From Tubiluchus corallicola (taxonomy: Eukaryota > Priapulida > Priapulimorpha > Priapulimorphida > Tubiluchidae), in contig JAQGDQ010000381.1 of the NCBI GenBank assembly GCA_030141605.1, positions 38,692 to 102,691 on the forward strand: a stretch of DNA of 64,000 nt, written 5' to 3'. The position numbers and the translations under genes were made by a program. Below the pieces are notes generated by a model, which was given only the letters and a program-made list of their open reading frames with translations, was not told the origin of the DNA and ran no database searches. This document shows, piece by piece, positions 12,270-25,500 of this stretch. Numbering within the stretch: the first letter of the stretch is position 1; every line of letters starts with the position of its first letter.

Positions 12270-13196
12270 GTTACTTATATTTCAACAGCTTCATCTACTT
12301 CTCAGGAGCTTCGTCACCAAAAAAAATTGGGGGGCCTCGACTGTATATAATGGCGGAACTTAACTGTTTAAAAAACGTATAATTTTGAATTCCCACACAG
12401 TATTTTGCGTGCAAGAAAAACGATTTATTTACTCCCAACTGGCATTTAACTTAAAGCTATAGCAACGGCAACTTAATTAAAATTAAAAAATAAATTAAAA
12501 TTTAATTAAGTATTTATTAGCTGTCAGGAATCCAAAGATTCGGCGAAAAGTAGGAGAAAAATGACGAAATGTGCTCAAAAATCACGCCCTTTTATGCAGC
12601 AAACTCGTAGGAAAGAGTCGCTAAGGAGTAGCAAAGAGTCGGTAATGTCCAATCAGGAGGTGGCTCATCAATTTGTATCTCCCAAACCGACTCTCTGGTA
12701 CTAGGCTAGCTCAACAAACTGACTCTCTGGTGCTAGGCTAGCTCAACATGACTTCAATGTTTACATTGTTTTTGCTGTATTATTTCACTGATGAACGAAG
12801 CTCGTGTGCTAACTGAGCCGTTTTGTTAACTAACAGTCTTTTGTGCAAAGACGCTAATGCTACTAAACGAGCTGCTTTGTTAACTGTTCCTGCCTGCCTC
12901 CTGAATAGATTACATGCAAACAAATTAACTACATCCTGACTTTCAGGTAAACACATCTGGTCAGGCACGTATTAACAGTCAGAATAATTTAACTCGGCGA
13001 CAAACTTTAATGATAAAAAAATATTATTGGGCTACTATACCAATACTCATACTGTTCGCATTTATGGTGCGCTGGCCCGCTATTGCGTGTCAAAAAGTCG
13101 GAAATATATTTGCTTACCGTTTGCCATTTTGACATTTTCTAAAAAGTTGGGGGGGGGGGCAGGCCCCCGGGCCCCTATAGCACGACGCCACTGCTA
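12270..13196 (-). mobile_element. Possible DNA transposon remnant ending in CAGTGGCGTCGTGC
   Basis: The right edge reads, on the minus strand, CAGTGGCGTCGTGCTATAGG followed by G/C-rich sequence, a terminus style common in hAT-type and other cut-and-paste elements. The left edge (about 12330, 'ggggggcctcgactgtatat') is only loosely similar. No transposase frame was found and the boundaries are uncertain. Confidence 0.3.
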
Positions 13197-13496
13197 CTTC
13201 TTTTATTAAAGCCTGCAAACGTCAGCTGCAAATGTGTATCGTGATACGTATGGTATCTTGACTTAAAGGTGTGATTACAACGCTAGAGCAGAACACAGTT
13301 TATGTGTTTCTCTTCCTCTTCCTAATATTTGTGTATTTACTTAAAATGATTTCTACTACAGTAAGGAGATTGCTAGTACAGTTTGAACAAGGATCGATCA
13401 TAGTTAGCTTGGATGCATTCCGGAGCGGTCAGCACCTTGGACCCATGCGTGTGGATGGAGATGGATGGGCAAGTCCAGCAACATTGTGGTCTGAGT

Positions 13497-13521
13497 TTAT
13501 GCATCCACAACGATGACGGGT
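13497..13521 (-). CDS. NECAB: Candidate NECAB terminal exon (short)
   Basis: Acceptor TTTTTCAG ends at 13522. Continuing the frame of the previous exon gives E-PVIVVDA and then TAA at 13497-13499. The region 13390-13521 is more GC-rich than its surroundings, as an exon would be, but its long open frame is not the phase-compatible one. The true last exon may lie elsewhere. Confidence 0.3.
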
Positions 13522-16500
13522 CTGAAAAACACGCGCAAGTCACTCTTGAAATGTGTACAATAAGAAAACTTAATAGCGAGTACTTACTCATAGTAATGGT
13601 CGTCAGATGCCCATAATTCATAGACAGAAATGAGATTGCTGTTTTGGTAACTTCTCACAGTAATGCTGAAATGCAAAAGCATTATTCCTGTAGTATTGAA
13701 AAACGGCTAGAATTAGGAATTTCTGTTACAGTGGTAGTATGGTAAAGCATTTTCTTTTCTAGCAGTGTAATTTTTTACATAGCAGTACTAGAGTGATGAA
13801 ATCGTATGAATGCTTCTCAGGTTACACGGACTACTTCTTGCATAATCCCTTTTCCATTCACATTGTTTATCAGAGAATACGTTTTCATTATTATATATGT
13901 GTCATTATATATATGCTTGAATAGAAAATGATCCACAAGTTGGTTATGTGAACTTTTTTAGTTGTTCACATATCCTGAATCTCCATTTCATGAGGATCAT
14001 TTTGATACCAAGTTCATCGCTCTATGTTATTTCTAAGCTGAGATAATCCGCGTTGAAGTTGAGGTGCAGGCTGCACATTGGAAAACATAATCTTGAGAAA
14101 ATTCCTGCTAAAATTAGCCATTGTTTTTTATCGCATTTCTACAAAACACTTAGCAAGTGCACAAATGTTGGTTGCTATGGACTTGGCAAGAACACATTTA
14201 AGTTACATTTAAATCAGGTAGATGACTCTTCGTGACAAAGATCTCGGTTTGGCAACAGAAAAAACCCGAAGCAAAATGACAGCTTCCACAAGTTACTCTC
14301 ACAGTTTAAAAATACAAGTTTTTTTATAATTGCAGTGCGAGTTTCTAGACAGGAAAGTGGGTACGTGGTTATATAATTAGGTTTTTAGTATTTTTTGAAC
14401 ATTTTCTTTACAATTTTGTACTAGAATGTAAAAGTCCAATGTGTTTAACGTTTCCTTTTGTTAAAAAACAAAAAAAATTGACATTTGACTAAATTTTTGA
14501 AGCATTCTACTTTGAAGCATCATAATGTAGTTTTAACTATGCTGACTTACATATGGTTTTGCTACTCGAGCACACAAATGGAGTTTTGACGTTTTGCTGA
14601 CTGCTAGCAACGTTATGCTATAAGAAACCGGTTCCTTGGTACCGATAATTTATTGGTCAGCTCTGCATCTGACGCACAGCATATCTGACCAACACAACAA
14701 CATTAAAATGACCACCCTCCGGTGCCTGCTTAGCATTCAATAACAAAGACCCTCCACTATTAATGTCAGCCACTGATAATCAATAATGCTTGAACTTTTC
14801 AGATAGTGTTTCACTAACATAACAATATGACCTCTCTGTTAACTTTCTTTAATGATTCATGCAATATCTACACACTTACTGCCTGCAGTTTTTATTGGCA
14901 GATGTTCCGATGACATAAGTGCGAAGACGTTCCTTAAAATCCGTTCTGGAAGCTTCGTTGACGTCAAACTTCCTGTTAACGAGCAGCAAGTTATCCTCAC
15001 TTGTGATGTCTAATACTTCATCTTTGATGTTACTCATCTTCACCTGTTAATGAAAGGAGAACCTTTATGTAATTATACGCTCTCTGACGCACGGGGAAAT
15101 GCACTGTGGACTGTGCAGTGCAATCACAATGCAGCAAAGTTGCAGCACCATGTACCGTTACTTAAAAATAAATCTTAATAAATATAGAATCACATTTATA
15201 CCGAGGCATTTGTATTAACACTCTGTTTTCTCAACATTTTCTATTATAATTACAGTAAGTCCTCCCTTTAATGACTCTCCACTTAGCGACGTTTCATTTT
15301 AACCACTCTTGAGCATTTGACACCTTTTCCTCACTTAATGACGCGTGTTTCATTTCAAAGACGTTTTTTACTTTGCTCAAAGTCATTTTTTATTTGATCA
15401 ACAAATTGTTTACCATATTTCAAGCATTAAAACTGTATATACTGCATTAGTCTATTCTAAAAATTCACTAGTAATCTAAAACAGTACAATTATAATGTTT
15501 TTCTTCCCGACTGACCAGTAAATGCCGTTTCTATCGATCTATTCGCGATTTATGCGCCTCCAGGCTGCTGAATGCAAAGTTTACATGAAGGAATTTTGCC
15601 TGCAACCTGTTGCTATAGCAACCAGGCTGAGTATCTAGATGAAATTGTCTCACAGTCGCCGTAGGGCTTGGCTTTCACTATGCAGTGTTTAATCGCTAAA
15701 TATTGGTAAAGAAAGGGCGGCGGTTTCAAGCAGAAATACGAGTTAACACATAAAATGTTTAACTTGTATGTTTAAAGCAGCATTGATCTTTGCCTCTTGG
15801 AATCTATCTCAATTCTTTTTCATTATTGAAAAAGAAGTCTTGGCTTCGTTTAATGATGTTTTGCTTAACGTTGTGCGTCTTGGCTTCGTTTAACGATGTT
15901 TTGCTTAACGTTGTGCGTCTTGGCTTCGTTTAACGATGTTTTGCTTAACGTTGTGCGTCTTGGCTTCGTTTAACGATGTTTTGCTTAACGTTGTGCGTCT
16001 TGGCTTCGTTTAACGATGTTCTGCTTAACGTTGTGAGTCTTGGCTTCGTTTAACGATGTTCTGCTTAACGTTGCGCGTCTTGGCTTCGTTTAACGATGTT
16101 TTGCTTAACATTGCGCGTCTTGGCTTCGTTTAACGATGTTCTGCTTAACGTTGTGCGTCTTGGCTTCGTTTAACGATGTTTTGCTTAACGTTGTGCGTCT
16201 TGGCTTCGTTTAACGATGTTTTGCTTAACGTTGTGTTTTGACCGCAAAAGCGTCGTTGGGCGAGAACTTATTACAATTACTAACTGTCAACTACTTCGTA
16301 AAATCACATAATAAAAGAACTATCATATCAGTTTATTATTGTTGTAGATTTTTAGATTCTAACGTCTGTAAATAACGTCATCTTTAGATGTAGATAAATT
16401 AAATAAAAACCAAAATTTCTTTACTGTGTAGAGAAAGAGATCGTAACCCAACTGACTTATCTCTACATGAACAGACTATTATTTCAGCTAAGAGATCGTA

Positions 16501-19500
16501 ACCCAACTGACTTATCTCTACATGAACAGGCTGTTATTTCAGCTAAGAGATCGTAACCCAACTGACTTATCTCTACATGAACAGACTGTTATTTCAGCTA
16601 AGAGATCGTAACCCAACTGACTTATCTCTACATGAACACACTGTTATTTCAGCTACATTGAAGCCAAACCATAAAAGAGGGATTCTAATATTTCTACAAT
16701 TATTATGCATTGGCATCGTAACTGCGGTTTACATGAACAAGATCAAATCAGTAGTAAAGGATGAACATGAGTGAATAAAAATCATTAAACATTAAATTAC
16801 TCTACCTGATTCTGCAGTTTATCAACAAGAGTTTGCAGTCTGTCAATCTGTAACTTGAGGTCACTGGTGACCGGTGAAGGAAAGGAAAACGGGCTGCTCA
16901 TTACTGCTGTAATTTAATAGTAATCATTTTGTTTATTAACTGGTTTGATAATCATTAGAATAACGAGCACAGTGCTCTTGATATACAGACAACCTTGACT
17001 TTTTACAATCATTCTGAGTCGATAGTTTAAACACTTACAATCATTCTGATTCGATAGTTTAAACACTTACAATCATTCTGATTCAATAGTTCATACACTT
17101 ACAATCATTCTTTTTCGATAGTTCATACACTTACAATCATTCTTTTTTGATAGTTTAAACACATACAATCATTCTGATTCGATAGTTTAAACACTTACAA
17201 TCATTCTGATTCGATAGTTTAAACACTTACAATCATTCTGATTCGATAGTTTTAACACTTACCATCATTCTGATTCGATAGTTTAAACACTTACAATCAT
17301 TCTGATTCGATAGTTCATACACTTACAATCATTCTTATTTGATAGTTTAAACACTTACAATCATTCTTATTCGATAGTTTAAACACTTACAATCATTCTT
17401 ATTCGATAGTTTAAACACTTACAATCATTTTTATTCGATAGTTTAAACACTTACAATCATTCTTATTCGATAGTTTAAACACTTACAATCATTCTGACTG
17501 GACTGGCTGTTTAGCAAAGCTCTTTTTTCTCTCCGTTTTGTACGTCCAGGAGTAACGCGTCCCGGGGTAGCATCTCCTGATGGAGGCACTGGAGGTATTT
17601 CAACTTTTAGAGGAGGCCTACAAAAAAGCAGATGTTTAAACATTCAATTAAGTCAGTTATCTAGAATTCACTGTGAAATCAGTGAATTCCATCTGTGTAC
17701 TAAGAAATCAAGATTACTTTAGAAATAAACAAGTCATGACACAATACAGTGGCAAATTTATTATTAAACTGATTAAACTTTAAAGAGGCATTTACTTTAA
17801 AAAGTCGTTTTTCCCTGCAATTTCACAGGCTAAATATTAGGAGTATTTTTTGTTTGAACAGGTATAAAATAAGGAAATGAAATCATTTGTATCATTCTAA
17901 AATAAATGCTGCATGCTTAAGTCCACGTAGTCACTGTTTAGGATGGTTATTACTGATCATCAATCAGTAACAACACAGGCAGATGACAGTTACATAAAAA
18001 TTCGATGGCGTGTTCATGTTTAGAGGTTTATGAAATGATCGTGCACCTGCAAAATATTTGCAATAATTCTCTTACATTTGTCGCAAAGTTCGTCTCATAA
18101 TTACTTCGCGTTGATTAATTTGACTTTTAAATATTACATTGTGTCTTCTTGCTCATCTCTTTCTCTAGACTTGTTGTAACATTGAAATAGCTTAAATTTC
18201 CCTCTAATCTTACCATACTTATTTGCTTCTGAATGACCTTTTACATTAATAGTGTTCTAGTTTTCTGTATTTAAGCTGTGTAAGACAGGTCTACCTTGAA
18301 CATTTAGCCAGGCTAATTGTTCCGCTGTGTTTTAGCATAGTGGTATTTTAGTATTGATATAATTATGTTATTTGATTCTGTGATTGTACCTGCTTGTATA
18401 GTTATTATAATATAATTCCTCGTGACTTGTTACTGATTGTGTTGTTTGATTCTTTGATTGTAAAAGCTAACAGGCTTAATAGTTGTGGGCAAAGTTCAAT
18501 TCAGTAACAGCTCTCCCACCTATTTCATTGCCCACATGTTTGGCTTGCTGTAGATGAATGTAAGAACATATGATATTATTATATAGGACACACAGTACAG
18601 TAAACTCCGCTTAACTCAAAATTAAACGAAGAAACTTTGAGTTAGGCGATGTTGACCATTTTCCAGCATAGAAACTCTGAACCCTTTCCAGGCAGCAAGC
18701 TAAATAGAAGGCAGAAAGTCAACCCTTCCATACATAAGTGACAAGATTTGATGATAATTACATAAAGAATAACAAATTATGTTGTGAAACATGATTTTTT
18801 ATGTTACAAAAGGGCATGTACACAACACGAAGAGACCAATCCCGGAGAAAATAATTGGGAGGCGCAACTTGTAAGAAATCAGAATTTTCCTGGAAGACGA
18901 TACTGTTTTCGAGTTGTACGAAACTTTTTTATTTATCTAGAGTATAAATTGTATTTTTGAGTTAGGCAAAGTAAATTTCAAGTATTTTGATTAAATGGAC
19001 CATAATTTTTTTATTTGAGTTAGACAGAATTTTGAGTTAAGCGATATTTTTCTGTGGGAAAAACAAAGGATTTTATCAATTTTTCCTGAAATTCTTTTAG
19101 TTAGGTGGAGTTTACTGTATAATAATCTTTAAAATAAAAAAAGAACTACATTCATTTTTTTATTGAAGTAGACATTAATGAAATGTTTCAAAGCTATGCT
19201 TGCCTCATATTGAGTTGCTCAACGATTAGCTCATAACCCAAAGTGTGATGCAAAATCTCAACTTATATATCATAAATAAAATTGTTTGACTTGAATTATT
19301 CAACTTCATACTTGGGGTAATGAGCTAGGTTTTGAGCACTGAATTGAGATAATCATAGCCTCGAAAGGTTCTGCTAATGTCTATTTCAATAAAGTAATGA
19401 ATATGGTCTTTTTTGGCGATTTTATTTACAGTAAAAGTTAGATTACCATAACATAACGCACACATACATGCACACACATAAAAAGTTTATAAAGCCACTT

Positions 19501-22500
19501 TATTGAAGAGGCAGCATTGCTAGAGGGGCTTAACCGAGGTGGGCCTTTAGTTGTTGAAGCAGTTTGACCTCAGTCTAGGGGTCTAGATGGTTATTAATTT
19601 GCTACACCATTTTTCTCTAACAGTGCTGTACACTTTATAGTAATGATGCTTTTTCAACTTTCTACATTTTGCAATACCGTTTCCGTCTAGTTTCTTCATC
19701 CAGATGCTCCAAAGCCGCATCAAGAGGTTGAAGCATTCCAGCCAGTTGGTAATGCGATTCTTTTAACAAGAACCGCGTGATGAACTGACTCATGGCTGGA
19801 GCAGCAGTGTAGCTCTAAAAGTATACCGACAGTGATAAAATAAAGTTCAGTAAAAATTAATGTCCATTTAAAGTACAACAACTATTAAGAAGTTCAAGCT
19901 AAGGTGGTTTAAACACATTTTGATACATGAACATCGCCCACTAATAACAAAAGCACCCCGATGACTACATCAAATAAAAGTGCTTGGCAACACGTTCCTG
20001 TTTGTCACCCACTCTTTTAACAGAACGTATGAAGCTCAACTTCAAAGCCAAATGCATAAAATTCTCCTTGTCCTGTACGATCATGGTATTAAACTTATGA
20101 AAGAAAGACCTGTTCAAAGACAATCCCAATCTTTCATCACAACTGTTTCACCTTTCTTGACTTCTAGTTTTTTTCAATTTTTGTTTTAAAAGTTTAATAA
20201 CTGTGTCTAATAATCTTAAAATTAAGATTTAATTCAATAATTAGTTACCCAATAATTATTCTAAACTCTAAATTAATTATAAATATTAATCTAATTAGAT
20301 ATTTTTTAGTTTAGTATCAGTAGTTTCCATTCAATTCAGGTTTATTTGCACAATTTTAACTATGTAGCATGGCAAAAAAATCAAATTACAAAAACACAAA
20401 GAGAAAATACAACAAATACAAGTATGTAATATGGCAAAAACGCTAATAACTAGCACAAGTATTATAATAAAATGCTATTTTACTGACAAATTAGAAAATT
20501 TGACATACATCTACACAAGTCAGATTTTTAAATTCAATTCAATTGGCACCTTAATTATATTAATACTTGGAAACACTGGTTGGGTTAGTGAACTTACTAA
20601 GATCTGCTGTGATTGCAAGGGACTGCGCGATCTAACTGTCACAGAATTGAACATCTTATTTAATGGCATGTCCCCCTGGTTCAAATCTACACAACTTTTT
20701 AGTATTTCCGAAGTTCAAGCAACTGATTTTTTGTGGCACGTTACAAAGTTACAATTAAAAATTCAACGATTCTTACCTTTGAAATGAGTTCCAATGCATT
20801 AGTGATGGTTTTGTTAATTTGTTCAATATCAGCAAACACATCGCTGAAGTTGCCCAAATGCTTGGCAAAGAAACAATGAAGTTCTCCAGTATCTATCATA
20901 CTATAAAACAAAGGCTGATTATAAAATTTTAAAATTTAATGGCGGGTGCAATTATAATAAGCCTATATGTAATGGTTACGGATTATTAGAACAAAGTTGA
21001 AAAGTATTAAAATATATAACATAACTATTTTTATCATTGTTTAGCAGTGCGAAGAATACGTTGTAATAGGGACAGATTTAAGAGTGAAAAATACTATCAC
21101 GCAACGAAACATTGTTGTGCCAGTAGTTTTTATCATGATATTTACGCACTGTACCCGTATACTTTGATCATATTATAGACCCAGTCATAACATCTAGATT
21201 ATGGCGCAATTAGCTCTCCATAGTAGAAACTTTGCGTGCAGGTTAAGCGCCATCTATGTTTCACCTCCACGTGTTCGTTGAGCAAGTTTTTGGCAACCTA
21301 ATTTTTACGGTTTTTATCAAAAATTCTAAATTTGTAAATTAATCGTTAGGGTAAGTAAAGTTGGCACGTCGACTTTTGCCTTAGGAATTACAGCAGTTTT
21401 ATTGTACAATAAAATTACGGGCAGTTAAGAACAAGATGGCGGTTTCAACCGACTAGTTACTTAATTATAATTAATTATTAGAACAAAGCTCAACCTCCTG
21501 TTCCTTATGTTAATGAACGTTACCGCATATTATATGGAGCAAACTTACGAAGTTGCGATCATTGTAGCTATTTATAAAATTAAGTTTTAATAAACTTTCA
21601 CCTTAAGAAGTACTGGTATGTCACTAGTACTAGTAGTTCCACTAGCCGTTGTTTACCTAGGACAATATTAAACATGTTTTAAATATTGGAGCTACAGAAG
21701 ACGGACCTTTCAAGTTTAATTTGCAGTATGGTGTAAATAATAACTGGGATTTATTATGACTATTATCGTGGGCAAGATGGATTTATCATAGCGAACATTT
21801 TGCTTTATTTTTCTCATTAACATTATATTTATAGTCGTTTTTGTACAATTTGTTGGTATACTGTACCATTGCACCTGAATTTTACACAAAGTACATTATG
21901 AAAAATATATTTGAAATGCATTGTTCATATTCTACTTGATTTCTTTGTTAGTTACATTTTATTTTAATCGGAGATGTCACAATTTTTGTTGGTTATTTTG
22001 TGATGTATTCCAGTCAGGAATATTACCAAAACTGAATTTACAAACAGAAACGAAAATTTATGAAACATGGGAAACTGATACCGAACCCAACCAAATTTTT
22101 TTGCTGTAATGCAAAATTACGAATGAAAAATTCTAATACAAAAAGGACAAAGAAATTTTATAATAAAGAACTTCAAATTTGATGGCGTGGCTTACCTTAG
22201 AAAATGTGTTATAATATTTTTGGATTTAAGTATCCTTAATGATTAAGGTTTAAAGATCACAATGCTTCATTAAAATTAAAGAAATCTTACTTTTGTAGAT
22301 ATTTTTGTTTCCTATATTTCATAAATGATAAAATTAAACTTGATTTTGCTCAAGTAGATTCAAACGTGGTTTAATATTTCGGTTGATTGGGTTTGGAGAC
22401 CCTAAAACCTCACAGTCGTAAGTGCTGAAGATATGCCGCATTGCTGGTAAAAGTACGTCACAAACTGTTATGTGAATGAAATTTTTGCTATATTTGAACT

Positions 22501-25500
22501 AATTTAGCCACGATTTTTCCGCGGTTTTGGACATCTAGGAGAAAAGAAAGGTAAATTAGATAAATACTAACACAATCCAGAAAATTGCTACCGAAAATTA
22601 ATCCAAACTTTCGGCTACGAAATTCAATAGATTTCGCCGAGACCGAAACTTCACCGAAAGCGCAGTTATTGGTAAACCGTAACGAAAATTTCATTTTGGT
22701 AACATCCCTGATTGCAATGGATTGAACACAGAAGTAATGTATGTAAAAGTTAAATAAAATTCACAGTGGGATATGGTGTCAAAAATTTGAAGAGCAATGG
22801 TTATTTACCATGAAAAACATGAACAGAAATTCATATAATGAAAAAAGATAGATATCTGAAAATAGCACTAATAGTAAACATATTATAAACTATTTTCTGA
22901 TAATCGAGGGCTTTCGGTAGGAAATATGTGGTGAATTGTTTTATAAAAGTTGTTATAACAAAAAATCAAAAACTAGTTAAGAATTGACAACACGTTAGAA
23001 ATCAAATAGCAGTTCATGTATAACTAATTTAGTTAAGTTCGTATGTCTTTCAAAAGCAACTAATGAAATGCAATTAAATGACAATATGAATTTCATAGAG
23101 ACACCGCATCAAGAAATCATGCATATAGTTTCAGTCACTCAGGGCTGTTTCCCTATTTAATGGCATCTAGCACAAAATCCTAAATTAAATGGAACTGAAT
23201 CCACCGGCCACAAATAAACCCTGCAGAGTTGTAGTTGCTTACCTTTAGACTGGTATAACAATAAAGTAAATCGAAGCATAAAGTTTTATCAGTAAATATA
23301 CTGTTTCGTTTTTATGTCTTAGGAATAAACATGGCTAGATTAGTGTTTCGTTCGAAAATACTTGCACTTCGGTCTGCAGCAGCTTATAGAATCACTCCTG
23401 TTGCAACTTACTATCAGGGAAGAGAAAAGGTCGGGAATCGTGATATCGTTGGGTTTGGTATGAACGGGGAACCAAGTTACATGGACAGACCTGACTTCCC
23501 GTGTTCGGCAGTGCGATTTATGGAAAACACACCGGATGTGCTTGCTCTGAGAGAAAAGGAGAAATCCGATTGGAAGACTCTCAGTCTGGATGAGAAAAAG
23601 GCTTTGTACAGGGCATCCTTTTGTTCAACATTTGCTGAGATGGAGTCATTAAACAAAGGAGAATGGAAGTCCGTACTAGCCGGAGTGCTTACGGCAATAT
23701 CCATCGCACTGTGGATGATCGTTGCATTGAAAAAATTTGTCTACGAAGACCTGCCAAAAACCTTTAATGCGGAATGGCAAGAAGCTATGTTGAAGCGTAT
23801 GATTGATCAGCAACAAGGTGTGGTACAAGGCGTCTCCAGCAAGTGGGATTATGAGAAGAGAGAATGGAAGTGAAGTGTAGCACAATTAACGACGAAGCAG
23901 CTCTATAATTAAATGTGCCGTACCTCACAAAGGCATTACTTCGTAATATCCAATGTTTGTATTCCGGTTAAATTGTTTTGTTTTAGCTTATTTATCTTGA
24001 ACGTGCGGATATGCAAAGTTAATGTTATATATCCTACCTCACATCATCTGTGTTAATTGTTCAGTTTGTAATCAGTTCCTTTTTTCGTTCAACGGTATAT
24101 TTCAGGATTATTATCGACTCTCGTGTTCTACCTCAATTACTCAGGTTGTTTGACTTCTTTGCTTGTTTGGCATTCTTTTGAAATTTGCAAGTAAGTAAAC
24201 TGTCGTTAAATACAGCTATGCTTCACATTTTGCATATTATAGCTGAAGCCGAAACGTCCATTACGCCAGATTTCTTCACAGAGTCGGCAGAGCACTCATC
24301 TCACTTCGCAACTCAAATATTAGTCGGTGTCGCCATATACTTGCATAGGAATTCATCGCAGTATTAACAGTCAATAATGTTGGCTCATATGAAAGAAAAG
24401 TTTTCCCCTAGTTTATGGTTTATATTTCCCTATAATATTTCTTTTTATTAAATTCGGCACAATATTTTGTTAACGACTAGTATTAACTATTAACAACTAG
24501 TTATTTTGTGAATTGTAGCTTCTATATTCCTGGTTTTTCGAGTTTTTAGTCACAATTCCAAAAATTTGTTTGAAGCGAGAAAATGGGTTCGTTGTCATTG
24601 AAACGAATCATTAAACGGTGCTCCATTACACTAGGACTTACTGTATTCCTTTTTTAACTGGTGCGTTTATGATTGTATATTCAGAGGTTACTTCAGTGAC
24701 TGCATAATAACCGGGTGTGTTTCAGGTATGTCAGTATTCTCTGTTACTCGGGGTTGTACAGTCTACTCCCGGTAATACGATTTTCAAGCGACCAAAACAT
24801 TTTTTTGATATAACCGTGTTTCGTACTATCTATTATGCACATGAATGCTAACACATAAACATGTAGTAATGTAAAATAACAATTAAGTGATGTCAGTCTC
24901 TACATCCATTTCCTTTTGATTAGTGAACATAATTTAAGCTTGTTTAACCCCCGTTTCTCACAAATACAAAGTATAAAATCATTGCTGGACATTCTAGAAG
25001 CAAGCCTGTAGTAAGAGGGTTAGTGGCGCAAGAGTCTGCAGTATGTTATTTTTTGCTGCTTTGCTATTATAATTGGGTACCTGGAAATGAGGTCTGGCTG
25101 TCTACAGATAGTAAGACAGGCAGCAGTAAATGTGTTGTGATTTAAACTATAATGGCAATTTTTATCAGATTAGGAAACTACAGACTTTCGAGAATCATCA
25201 AGCTGACTGTTTACACCTGACACTTAAATCTCTGTAGCTGACTGATTAAACCAACAGCATGACTAGTTATTATACTGCTCGTGCATATGTTATGTAGTGA
25301 CGCATAATGATTTCTAAAAACTATCAATTAGGTTATGGTCTGGATGAACAGTGTCTAGACAGCGGGGTGCAGAAGTCGTGTACAAATGTGTTTTTATTAC
25401 AAATTCATGTCGGTGCAGCTTTGGAAAACATCATACAAAACGGTGTTTCGTAGTAACTAGTAACCATACACGGTTACACAAAATTCATTATAGCCTTGGC

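Noticed and set aside
13271-13516. 81-codon plus-strand frame (contains GPMRVDGDGWASP)
   Set aside because: Overlaps the GC-rich candidate NECAB terminal exon on the other strand, and I recognise no family.
20431-20787. 118-codon plus-strand frame overlapping a NECAB exon
   Set aside because: Its end overlaps the antisense of the NECAB exon at 20777-20900; the rest is AT-rich intron without motifs.
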